A DNA stretch of 64,000 nucleotides from Roseivirga echinicomitans (lineage in GTDB: Bacteria; Bacteroidota; Bacteroidia; Cytophagales; Cyclobacteriaceae): the NCBI RefSeq assembly GCF_001592935.1, contig NZ_LRDB01000001.1, forward strand, positions 248,001 to 312,000, written 5' to 3'. Shown piece after piece: positions 27,076 to 35,351 of the stretch; within the stretch, counting starts at the first letter, position 1, and every line of letters begins with the position of its first letter. A program made the translations under genes and the position numbers. Below the pieces are notes generated by a model. The model was given only the letters and a program-made list of their open reading frames with translations, searched no databases and was not told the DNA's origin.

Positions 27076-27775
27076 TTTTAAAATTTTACTTGTAGAAGAT
27101 GACCCCAATCTTGGGCAAATCTTAAATGAATACCTTTCTTTAAAAGGGTATGAAACGAAACTTTGCCGCGATGGTGAAGAAGGCGTTAAAGCATTCAAGC
27201 GCGAAGCTTTTGACCTTTGCCTTTTTGATGTGATGCTACCTAAAAAGGACGGCTTTTCTATGGCCAAGGAAATAAGAAGGGACGATAAAGTGACTCCCAT
27301 TATTTTTCTAACGGCCAAGTCGATGAAAGAGGATACCATTGAGGGCTTTAAGATTGGCGGTGACGACTACATTACAAAGCCCTTTAGCATGGAAGAATTG
27401 CTGCTCCGTATTCAAGCAATTCTGAGAAGAACAGCCGAAAAAAATCCTCAAGTTTCCGATCAAAAGATTTTTGAATTTGGCTCCTTTCACTTTGATTTCG
27501 ATAAACAAATTCTGTCATGGAATGGAGGCGAAAATAGACTCACTTCTAAAGAGTCTGAGCTTCTACGCCTTTTATGTTTGCATGAAAACCAACCTTTGGA
27601 TAGATCAACAGCTTTAAAAATTATCTGGAGAGACGATAGCTATTTCAATGCAAGAAGCATGGATGTGTACATTGCCAAACTCAGGAAGATGTTGAAAGCG
27701 GATGAGTCGGTTCAGATCATTACTATTCACGGATCTGGTTTCAAGTTGATTACGGAAGGCATCACAGAAAAATAA
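27068..27775 (+). CDS. OmpR/PhoB-family response regulator
   Basis: The 235-residue protein has a receiver domain (about 1-120: LVEDDPNLG, phospho-Asp in LFDVMLPKKDGF, FLTAKS, KPFSMEEL). A winged-helix trans_reg_C DNA-binding domain follows (about 135-232: LTSKESELLRLLC, DVYIAKLRKML, GSGFKLI). It overlaps the kinase gene by 8 bases, so the two are translationally coupled. Confidence 0.94.
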   Translation: MASFKILLVEDDPNLGQILNEYLSLKGYETKLCRDGEEGVKAFKREAFDLCLFDVMLPKKDGFSMAKEIRRDDKVTPIIFLTAKSMKEDTIEGFKIGGDDYITKPFSMEELLLRIQAILRRTAEKNPQVSDQKIFEFGSFHFDFDKQILSWNGGENRLTSKESELLRLLCLHENQPLDRSTALKIIWRDDSYFNARSMDVYIAKLRKMLKADESVQIITIHGSGFKLITEGITEK

Positions 27776-27922
27776 TAACCCAAAACTGAGATATTGACGT
27801 TCAATAGTTTAAGATTTTATGGGTCACAAATTTTGAATTCTGCCGTAAAAAGGCTATTTTACTAGGCTTGAATTCTAACACAATATTAATATAGATTTTT
27901 TCTTTTTAGTGTTAGAAACCGC

Positions 27923-27930
27923 TAATTTTG
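27923..27930 (+). promoter_or_regulatory. Bacteroidota -7 promoter box (TAATTTTG)
   Basis: A TAnnTTTG match 28 bases before the ATG of the HisA-like gene. It lies in a 183-bp gap with no other feature I can support. Confidence 0.4.
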
Positions 27931-27958
27931 GCTCTGCAAGCTTTATACATCCAACTAT

Positions 27959-28693
27959 ATGATAAGAATTGTTCCCTCTATATCGATTATCAACGGAAAA
28001 GTAACCCGTTTAAAGCAAGGTGATTACGAGCACGGTACTGTCTACAAAGATAGCCCTGTTGATATTGCTAGAAGGTTTGAAGATTGTGGGGTAAAGAAAA
28101 TTCATATCGTTGATTTAGATGGTGCAAGAAGCGGCACGCCAGTAAATTACGATATATTAGAATCTATAGTCGGTTACACCAAACTAAAGGTCGATTACAG
28201 TGGCGGAGTTGCTACTGATGGAGACATTAGTAAGGCTTATGAGTATGGAGCCAACTCAATTACTGCGGCATCCATTGCCACTTCAGATAAAGAGCAGTTC
28301 GGCTCGTGGTTAGTGTCTTACGGAAGAGAGAAGATCATTCTTGGCGCGGATGCAAGAGATGGGAAAATAGCCATCAGAGGTTGGCAAAAAAATACCGACA
28401 TCGACCTGTTTGACCACATTGATTATTACTACATGAGAGGGCTGAAATATGTAAAGAGCACTGATGTAGCCAAAGATGGTATTCAAGAAGGCCCAAATTT
28501 TGACATGTACAAAGAGATTGTATCTCGTTTCAAAGGAATCCACGTGCTGGCCAGCGGTGGAGTAAGGAACATAGACGACATCAAAAAACTAGAAGAGATT
28601 GGGGTTAAGTCCGTGATTTTCGGGAGGGCATATTATGAAGGTAACCTGACCCTAAAAGACATTGAGAAATTCATTGTCAGCCAATCTAAATAA
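27959..28693 (+). CDS. HisA-like TIM barrel protein lacking the first catalytic Asp
   Basis: A 244-residue (beta/alpha)8 barrel clearly homologous to phosphoribosyl-formimino isomerase HisA: RLKQGDY, IVDLDGA, GADARDGKIAIRGW, STDVAKDGIQEGPN, LASGGVRNIDDI and GRAYYEG. In canonical HisA the segment PALDL or PAIDI holds the first catalytic Asp. Here the aligned segment is PSISI with Ser9, and the following conserved Asp is Asn12. The second catalytic Asp region and the phosphate-binding loops are kept. No other histidine genes are nearby. It may be a HisA paralogue with another sugar-phosphate substrate, or a diverged isomerase. Confidence 0.75.
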   Translation: MIRIVPSISIINGKVTRLKQGDYEHGTVYKDSPVDIARRFEDCGVKKIHIVDLDGARSGTPVNYDILESIVGYTKLKVDYSGGVATDGDISKAYEYGANSITAASIATSDKEQFGSWLVSYGREKIILGADARDGKIAIRGWQKNTDIDLFDHIDYYYMRGLKYVKSTDVAKDGIQEGPNFDMYKEIVSRFKGIHVLASGGVRNIDDIKKLEEIGVKSVIFGRAYYEGNLTLKDIEKFIVSQSK

Positions 28694-28698
28694 GCTCC

Positions 28699-31077
28699 TT
28701 AAAAACTGTAATTCAGTTTAATACTAAAGTTTCTACCCACCTCATCTGAGTAGTAACGAAGCCTATTCATGTAGTCGCGATAACTGTTGTTGAACATGTT
28801 TTCAACAGAAGCATATACCGCAATATAATTTGCAGAAACTGGCACTTTAAATCCAGCGCTAAAACCAAAATTCGAATAGCCAGCAGGAGCGGCCAAAAAA
28901 TCGAAAACCGTTTGATTGCCCGTGAAGAGGTCCGTATTAGTCTCATTGGCTTCAATCACCTCAGAAATACTTACCACCCTAGGTGCATTTCTTTGCTTAT
29001 CGACCATATCGGCCGACAATGAAATATAAGGGTCTTTTAACCAGCCATCATTGAAATTATATGTAATACCAGTAGAGAGTCTATTCGTAGGGATATTAAT
29101 CAACGGCCCATTGTTCAATTGATCTTCAACTTTAATCAGTGATAGCTTTCCGGTGACATCAAAATGTTCATTAAGGTGATACGTTAAATCCGTATCGAGG
29201 CCAATAAATGAAGCATCCGTCTGGGTATAACTGAGCAAAGGAAAAGCCCCTTGAATTGTAAGTTCAACATTCTCCGGCCTTAGGTAGATATAGTCGTAGA
29301 TGTAATTATAGTAAGCGGCTATGTTCATTTCGAACTTCTCTGAAGCCTTTTCGAAGCTACTGATCCACTTAATAGCCTTTTCGCTTACAAGGTTCTCATT
29401 TCCTCTTTCAATAGCAGCAGAACCATGGTGAAGCCCTCCACTGTACAGTTCATTAATATGAGGTGCACGCCAAGCAGTTCCTAAGTTAGTTCTGAAATTC
29501 CATCCCGATGGAAGAAAAAAGACTGCCCCTAACGAGCCCGTAACATTGTTAAAATCGAATTCTGGTTTGATAAGATTGTTTTGAGAATCAAATCGCTTCA
29601 CCAAGTAATGTTTAAAATCATAGCGAACGCCTCCTTCTAATTCATACGAATTTTGAATATATCTCCAGATGGCATGAACACCCACGGTCCAATTGTCAAA
29701 GTTGGGGATCAAAGGTTTAATCCCTGTTTCTGGGTCATTGGAATTTCCTTGATAAAGAAAGCTTGCGCCTATATCTCCTTTAAAGTCACCCATAGGCTTC
29801 AAGTCCAGGTCTAGTTCAACGGTATGTGTAATCAATTCTAACGAAAGAGCAGGAATGGTAGACCGACCACCTCTTCTGATGTCAAATTCCTTTCTTAAGT
29901 TTCGTTGAAGACCATACTGCACGGTAACTTCACCTAAGTCTTTCCAATCCAAATGGCCATTCACTTTCAGCAATTGATGCTGAACCCTTTGCCTTGGGTT
30001 ATTAATATCATAACTAAAGTCGTTGATAAAAAGCGGTCGATCGCTTCCAATTGCTCTTTCTAAATCCGTAAGATTTCCCGTATGCGCACTTCTTAGCACG
30101 CCCATTTCCGCATCAAAGCTGCTAAAGAATAATTCGAGACCACCCTTTTCTTTGTGGTAGCCCAAGCCTATCGAAAAGTTTTTCTCTAAAGTCCCTGTAT
30201 TGGTTAGCCTATAATCTGGTGCTTTTGAATCTCCAGCTTTTTTATAACTACCTTGAAGTCTCCAACCGAATCCATTTAGGCCTTCAATGCCTCCTTCGAC
30301 CATCGCGCTTCCTGTGTACATACCGTTGTTAGAATTTCCAACAGCATTCAGTGAGCCAGAAACTCCTGCGGTTTCTGGTAAATCAGGTGGGTTTACCAAA
30401 ATAACGCCACCAATGGCGTCAGATCCATACTTTACTGCTGCTGCACCTTTAATCAATTGAAGATTAGTAGCCACAAATGGGTCAATCTCTGGCGCATGTT
30501 CCTGGCCCCACTGCTGGCCTTCTTGCCTGATTCCATTATTCAAAATCAGAATACGACTGCTGTGCAATCCATGAATAACGGGCTTAGCAATATTGGGCCC
30601 TGTTTGAAGCATATTTACTCCAGACATTGTGGAGAGCACCTTGCCTAATGACTCACCACTCTTCCTAAAAAGTTCTTCTTTCTTTATCTCAAGCTGTTTT
30701 AGTGTAGCAATCTCTTCTGCTTTTTCTCCTTCAACGGTTACTTCACTCAAATCCTTAATTTCAGGAACTAACTCCACCTGAATTTTAGTGGCTTTTGTAA
30801 TGCTTATTGTTTCTTTGAAAGGCGTATAACCAACAAATCGAATCAAAATTTCATAGCTACCAGCACATAAATTTGCTATTTCAAACTCCCCATTTTCATT
30901 TGCAACTGCCCGGTGTTGGGTATGCGCTATTTCTATTGTAGCTAAAGGAATCGTTTCACCACTATCTTTTCCAATGATAACTCCTGATAGCTTTAAATCA
31001 CAGTTGGTTTGACCAAAGGCCGCTGCGTTAAATAAGCTTAGTAATAAAATTAAAAGAGAGAGACGCTTTAAAATCAT
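28699..31077 (-). CDS. TonB-dependent outer-membrane receptor, ZnuD-like
   Basis: From the ATG at 31077 the protein has 792 residues. It comprises a signal peptide (about 1-22), a carboxypeptidase-regulatory-like beta domain (about 25-105), a plug (about 110-225) and a 22-strand-type barrel ending in SIKLNYSF. The plug holds HSSRILILNNGIRQEGQQWG followed by QEHAPEID, a pattern shared with ZnuD-like metal receptors, so zinc or another metal is a reasonable substrate guess. A longer in-frame GTG/TTG-type extension upstream is not signal-like and is rejected. A small exported protein gene lies upstream on the same strand. Confidence 0.88.
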   Translation of the reverse strand: MILKRLSLLILLLSLFNAAAFGQTNCDLKLSGVIIGKDSGETIPLATIEIAHTQHRAVANENGEFEIANLCAGSYEILIRFVGYTPFKETISITKATKIQVELVPEIKDLSEVTVEGEKAEEIATLKQLEIKKEELFRKSGESLGKVLSTMSGVNMLQTGPNIAKPVIHGLHSSRILILNNGIRQEGQQWGQEHAPEIDPFVATNLQLIKGAAAVKYGSDAIGGVILVNPPDLPETAGVSGSLNAVGNSNNGMYTGSAMVEGGIEGLNGFGWRLQGSYKKAGDSKAPDYRLTNTGTLEKNFSIGLGYHKEKGGLELFFSSFDAEMGVLRSAHTGNLTDLERAIGSDRPLFINDFSYDINNPRQRVQHQLLKVNGHLDWKDLGEVTVQYGLQRNLRKEFDIRRGGRSTIPALSLELITHTVELDLDLKPMGDFKGDIGASFLYQGNSNDPETGIKPLIPNFDNWTVGVHAIWRYIQNSYELEGGVRYDFKHYLVKRFDSQNNLIKPEFDFNNVTGSLGAVFFLPSGWNFRTNLGTAWRAPHINELYSGGLHHGSAAIERGNENLVSEKAIKWISSFEKASEKFEMNIAAYYNYIYDYIYLRPENVELTIQGAFPLLSYTQTDASFIGLDTDLTYHLNEHFDVTGKLSLIKVEDQLNNGPLINIPTNRLSTGITYNFNDGWLKDPYISLSADMVDKQRNAPRVVSISEVIEANETNTDLFTGNQTVFDFLAAPAGYSNFGFSAGFKVPVSANYIAVYASVENMFNNSYRDYMNRLRYYSDEVGRNFSIKLNYSF

Positions 31078-31154
31078 GTTGGCAAGGTATACGTAAATGC
31101 AACACCATTGCAACAATGAATTTTCAAAAGGTCAAAAGAAGTTAAAGAAGGTAT

Positions 31155-31526
31155 TTATTTCTTCTCAAAAACGTCTGAGGGCTTAAACTTGTAAAAAATG
31201 TAATAGAGGAAATTAAATGAAAGAGCCGATTGGTTCTCTTCTTTGGTCGCAACTTTTGGTTGGTTGTCCTTTCTTTCTGAGGGTTTTTCTAGATTAACAG
31301 AATTCAACTCGCTCCCTAAAATGGTCGTCTCAGAAGTACCACGAGGCATGTCACGTTTACCTTCAGAATTAAAATCGACTGGGATGATGCTATCTTGAAT
31401 AACTGTGTTTTCGTGTCTAGGAACAGGTAAGAGCACTTCTTCCCCCTCTTGACCCAAGGCACTCATAGAATGCATGGACATCCCTAAAATTCCGAAAGTA
31501 AAGATACGAAGTAGTTGTCTATTCAT
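31155..31526 (-). CDS. Small exported protein of unknown function
   Basis: The 123-residue protein has a signal peptide (MNRQLLRIFTFGILGMSMHSMSALG, cleaved near 25). The mature part is hydrophilic and ends in SFNFLYYIFYKFKPSDVFEKK. It lies 77 bp upstream of the TonB-receptor start on the same strand, so the two are probably co-transcribed. No domain is recognised. Confidence 0.6.
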   Translation of the reverse strand: MNRQLLRIFTFGILGMSMHSMSALGQEGEEVLLPVPRHENTVIQDSIIPVDFNSEGKRDMPRGTSETTILGSELNSVNLEKPSERKDNQPKVATKEENQSALSFNFLYYIFYKFKPSDVFEKK

Positions 31527-31656
31527 AGTATTTATCTCATGGGGGGATAAAATTAATAAAAAATCGCAATTATCTAAACGGTAGATATTTTATTTTGTTT
31601 AGTTTTCTTATCCAAGCACTAACTTAGTGTTAAAACTCTGTAAACAATAAAGATAC

Positions 31657-31998
31657 ATGAACAATCTTATCAGCTGGTTAGATTTCGAGAAAGTTGACCT
31701 TCGGGCAGGCACTATTATAAAGGTCGAAGATTTTGAAAAAGCGAGGAGGCCTGCTTGGATACTTTATGTGGATTTAGGCTCAGAATTGGGTATTAAGAAA
31801 TCGAGCGCACAAATCAAACACCACTACACTAAAGAAGATTTACTTAACACTCAAGTAATGTGCGTAGTCAACTTTCCACCCAAACAAATCGCCAATATTA
31901 AGTCAGAAATTCTAGTAACCGGCTTTCCCGATCAAGATGGAAATATAATATTGGCAAGGCCAGATAAACCCGTGCCGAATGGTGCTAAACTTTTCTAA
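31657..31998 (+). CDS. csaA: CsaA-type tRNA-binding domain protein
   Basis: The 113-residue OB-fold protein of the EMAP-II/CsaA group has FEKVDLRAGTIIKVEDFEKARRPAW near residues 8-33, LGIKKSSAQI, and the VVNFPPKQIANIKSEILVTGF dimer/tRNA-binding core, ending RPDKPVPNGAKLF. CsaA has been described as a chaperone-like tRNA-binding protein. Length is exactly that of the family. The gene for MurF-Alr starts 9 bp later. Confidence 0.9.
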   Translation: MNNLISWLDFEKVDLRAGTIIKVEDFEKARRPAWILYVDLGSELGIKKSSAQIKHHYTKEDLLNTQVMCVVNFPPKQIANIKSEILVTGFPDQDGNIILARPDKPVPNGAKLF

Positions 31999-32007
31999 TT
32001 TTAAGAC

Positions 32008-34443
32008 TTGAAACTCTCACAGATTTTTGATGCAATTGATGGCGAATACTTATCTCAAGGAATAGATAACGATATCGCACATTTAATGACGGACAGTAGA
32101 AAGGCTTTTGATTTAGAATCAGGACTTTTCTTTGCTATTGATGGCCCACATCATGACGGCCACTCTTTTATTCCTGAATTGATAAAATCAGGCTTTCAAA
32201 ACTTTGTGGTTGAAAAGGAAATTGGAGAAATCCCTAAGAATACGAACGTTATCAAAGTTGCGTCTTCAGTGAAAACACTACAAGCCATAGCTGCTGTGAA
32301 AAGGGCTGCGTTCAATAAACCTGTGGTGGCCATCACTGGGAGCAATGGCAAAACCATTATTAAAGAATGGTTGGCACAAATACTCTCAGAGAAGCTGAAT
32401 GTATGCAAAAGCCCCAAAAGTTTTAATTCGCAAATTGGTGTTCCTCTTTCCGTTTGGCCTTTAAGCGAAGCGCATGACCTAGGAGTTTTTGAAACCGGAA
32501 TTTCTGAGCCTGGAGAAATGCTGCCTTTGAAAAAGGTAATTCAACCTACTCAGGGCATTTTCACCAATATTGGTTCGGCACATGAGCAATACTTCGCCTC
32601 CATCGATGAAAAGCTGGATGAAAAACTCATTCTATTTGAAGGCATTGATCAACTCTACTACCGAAATGACAACCCGCTGATTAATGAAGGGTTGAATAGG
32701 ATGCAAAACCCTCCCAAACACAAAACCTCTTGGGGCTTTAATTCCAAAGCAGATCTTCAGGTTGAAAAAAAGGAAGGTCAGTTCTTTCAGTTGAAGAGCC
32801 AAAACGAGTCTTTCAACTTAAAACTACATTCCGGAAACGAACCTTACATAGAGAATATAATGCACTGCGTTTGCTTTGCATATTTCAATGGTTGGACCCC
32901 TTCAGAAATTCAAAAAGGAATTGATGCATTGCGGCCAATAAAGATGAGGCTGGAATTGAAAAAAGGGATTAACCAGACTTACATAATAGATGACACCTAC
33001 AATAATGACTTGGCCGGGCTAGAAATTGCGCTCGATTTTTTAGCACAGCAGAAGCACTACCCAAAAAAATCACTGATTCTTTCAGATATTCCGCAGTCTG
33101 ACCCGAAAGAAAGCACCTATAGCCGTGTAGCCGAACTGGTAAAAGAAAAGGGCATTACACAGCTTTATGCCATCGGACATGAGTTGGCCGACTTCAAAAG
33201 CTTATTCCCAGCATCCACTAAATTCTATCCTTCTACCGAAGCATTCCTTCAGCATTCATTTGACGCTTTTGAAAAGGAGGTTGTCCTTATTAAAGGGGCA
33301 AGAAGTTTTGGCTTTGAACAAATCGCGAAGCAACTAACAGAACGCATTCACCGCACGGTATTAGAAATTGATTTAGATGCGGTGACACACAATCTTAACG
33401 TATATCGCCAGTTGCTAAAGCCAGAAACCAAGCTTTTAATTATGGTGAAGGCATTGGCCTATGGCAGCGGAGGCTCTGAAATTGCTCACCTTTTACAGTT
33501 TCATAAGGTAGATTACTTGGGCGTGGCCTATGTAGACGAAGCGGTGCAATTGCGAAAAGCAGGAATCAATCTTCCGATTATGGTGATCAACCCGTCAGAG
33601 GAAGATTTGCCTAATTTGGTGGCCTACGATATCGAGCCTGAAATTTATAGTTTCTTACAGCTCAAGACTTTTTCTGAATTCTACCTTAAGAAAGGCATTG
33701 CGCTCAAGGGCCACTTTACCATCAATACCGGAATGAACCGCTTGGGTTTTGATCCTGAAGATTTAACAACATTAATTGCTCAGCTCCATGCTCAGCCCCA
33801 TATTAAAGTACAGAGTTTGTACACGCATTTGGCCGCATCGGACGAGCCAATACACAATGAATTTTCGCTTCAGCAATTACAAACCTTTACAGGCTACGCA
33901 CAAAAAGTAGAGCAGCAACTGGGCATAAAAACCATAAAACACGCGTTGAACTCCGCTGGCATTGTAGCCTATCCCGAGTACCAATTCGATATGGTGCGAT
34001 TAGGCATTGGGCTTTACGGCATCGAACCCTGCGGTAATTTGCAGCATGAACTGAAGTCGATAAGCACCTTAAAAACGGTGATTTCTCAAATCAGAAATGT
34101 GAAGAAGGGCGAAACGATTGGTTACGGAAGAAAAGGAAAAGTGACCAAAAATATGCGCGTTGCTACCATTGCGATTGGCTATGCCGATGGCTTCTCAAGA
34201 ATTTTCAGTAATGGAAATGGAGAGGTAATGCTGAACGGACAAATAGCGAAAGTGATTGGCAATGTGTGTATGGACATGACCATGATCGACATTTCCAATA
34301 TTGAAGCCGAAGAAGGAGATTCCATCATCATCTTTGGTGAAAAACCGACCATTTCCGAGTTGGCAAAAAATGCAAAAACTATTCCTTACGAAATACTGAC
34401 CAATGTGAGTGATCGCGTAAAGCGTATTTACTTTGCCGAGTAG
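32008..34443 (+). CDS. Bifunctional MurF / alanine racemase
   Basis: The 811-residue fusion begins with a MurF ligase (about 1-450; ATP loop GSNGKTIIKEW near 111, MTDSRKAF, ETGISEPGEM, DDTYNNDL). An alanine racemase follows (about 455-811; PLP lysine in LLIMVKALAYGSGG, NTGMNRLGF, IGYGRKG, GYADGFSR). It makes D-Ala and adds D-Ala-D-Ala to UDP-MurNAc-tripeptide in peptidoglycan synthesis. The fusion is typical of Bacteroidota. Translation starts at TTG, since no in-frame ATG precedes the conserved N-terminus. It is probably co-transcribed with csaA. Confidence 0.94.
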   Translation: MKLSQIFDAIDGEYLSQGIDNDIAHLMTDSRKAFDLESGLFFAIDGPHHDGHSFIPELIKSGFQNFVVEKEIGEIPKNTNVIKVASSVKTLQAIAAVKRAAFNKPVVAITGSNGKTIIKEWLAQILSEKLNVCKSPKSFNSQIGVPLSVWPLSEAHDLGVFETGISEPGEMLPLKKVIQPTQGIFTNIGSAHEQYFASIDEKLDEKLILFEGIDQLYYRNDNPLINEGLNRMQNPPKHKTSWGFNSKADLQVEKKEGQFFQLKSQNESFNLKLHSGNEPYIENIMHCVCFAYFNGWTPSEIQKGIDALRPIKMRLELKKGINQTYIIDDTYNNDLAGLEIALDFLAQQKHYPKKSLILSDIPQSDPKESTYSRVAELVKEKGITQLYAIGHELADFKSLFPASTKFYPSTEAFLQHSFDAFEKEVVLIKGARSFGFEQIAKQLTERIHRTVLEIDLDAVTHNLNVYRQLLKPETKLLIMVKALAYGSGGSEIAHLLQFHKVDYLGVAYVDEAVQLRKAGINLPIMVINPSEEDLPNLVAYDIEPEIYSFLQLKTFSEFYLKKGIALKGHFTINTGMNRLGFDPEDLTTLIAQLHAQPHIKVQSLYTHLAASDEPIHNEFSLQQLQTFTGYAQKVEQQLGIKTIKHALNSAGIVAYPEYQFDMVRLGIGLYGIEPCGNLQHELKSISTLKTVISQIRNVKKGETIGYGRKGKVTKNMRVATIAIGYADGFSRIFSNGNGEVMLNGQIAKVIGNVCMDMTMIDISNIEAEEGDSIIIFGEKPTISELAKNAKTIPYEILTNVSDRVKRIYFAE

Positions 34444-34444
34444 G

Positions 34445-35011
34445 CTAATCGTGATTACTGTATTTGGAGTATAGTTTATTGATTTTCTCCTTGGCCCTAG
34501 AAAGGCGCATTTTTACTGCACTTTCTGAAATGCCCATGGTTTGCTCAATCTCTTTAATGGAGTGTTTCTCTTTGTATTTGAGCAGCAGAATCAACTTTTC
34601 TTCAGGCGTAATATCTTCTAATAGTTTAAACAAGGCTGTTTCCATGGCATCTTTGTCCAATACATCCTCATCCACCAAATCAATCATTTCATCCATCAAC
34701 TTTTCAGAAATCACGGTGTGTGTTTTCCTTTTCTCTTTCCGTAAATAATCAATGCAAGTATGGTGAATGATGGAATAGAGCCAGGTTTTGAACTTTGCAT
34801 CGCTGCGGAAATTCTTGAGCTGCATAAAAATCTTAATCAGAATCTCCTGACAAAGATCTTCCGAAACGTCTTCATTTTTTACGTAGCTGCGACACTTCTT
34901 AATAATATAAGTCTCATACCTTCTGGTAATGATCTCGAAATAGCGTTCGTGGCCTCCCGCTTTCAAGAATGCAACTACTTCCTCGTCCGATAAATTGTCG
35001 TTTTTCAGCAT
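34445..35011 (-). CDS. Sigma-70 family (ECF) RNA polymerase sigma factor
   Basis: A 188-residue ECF sigma factor with region 2 (VSEDLCQEILIKIFMQL, FKTWLYSIIHHTCIDYLRKEKRK) and region 4 (LLLKYKEKHSIKEIEQTMGISESAVKMRLSRAKEKI). It converges on murF-alr with a single base between the stops. No anti-sigma gene is adjacent. Targets are unknown. Confidence 0.9.
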   Translation of the reverse strand: MLKNDNLSDEEVVAFLKAGGHERYFEIITRRYETYIIKKCRSYVKNEDVSEDLCQEILIKIFMQLKNFRSDAKFKTWLYSIIHHTCIDYLRKEKRKTHTVISEKLMDEMIDLVDEDVLDKDAMETALFKLLEDITPEEKLILLLKYKEKHSIKEIEQTMGISESAVKMRLSRAKEKINKLYSKYSNHD

Positions 35012-35058
35012 AAAGCTTTACCCCAATGTTGTTTTCTTAAGCCTTGACCCAAGAAATA

Positions 35059-35066
35059 CAAAGGTA
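35059..35066 (-). promoter_or_regulatory. Bacteroidota -7 box for the sigma-factor gene (TACCTTTG on the minus strand)
   Basis: A TAnnTTTG match 48 bases upstream of the ATG at 35011. Confidence 0.35.
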
Positions 35067-35179
35067 GAAAAATACATGATCGTTTTTGGGAAAGGTTGGG
35101 GTGGGGTTTATTTGTTTCAACGGATTGATGAGCGTCTTTACTGTTGCAAGTACTTATTCTCATTTAAGTTATTAAGTAA

Positions 35180-35276
35180 TGAGCCCTTTACTTAATGTGA
35201 ATACTTGTTCATAACAATAACAACAAGGATTTCATCTTCTGGTAGGCAAAGCGTTGAGCCCTTTATGAGCCCTTTA
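35180..35276. repeat. Three copies of the 11-mer TGAGCCCTTTA, two in tandem
   Basis: Copies lie at 35180-35190, 35255-35265 and 35266-35276. They are the only structure I can see in the 340-base gene-free stretch 35012-35351, which separates core genes from the accessory island. They may be iterons, binding sites or a trace of insertion. Confidence 0.6.
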
Positions 35277-35351
35277 TAATGCAGTGGGACTTTGACCATG
35301 CCGAGTTAAATTCTTGATGGTAAGAGATATTACCAACACACTTGATTCAAT

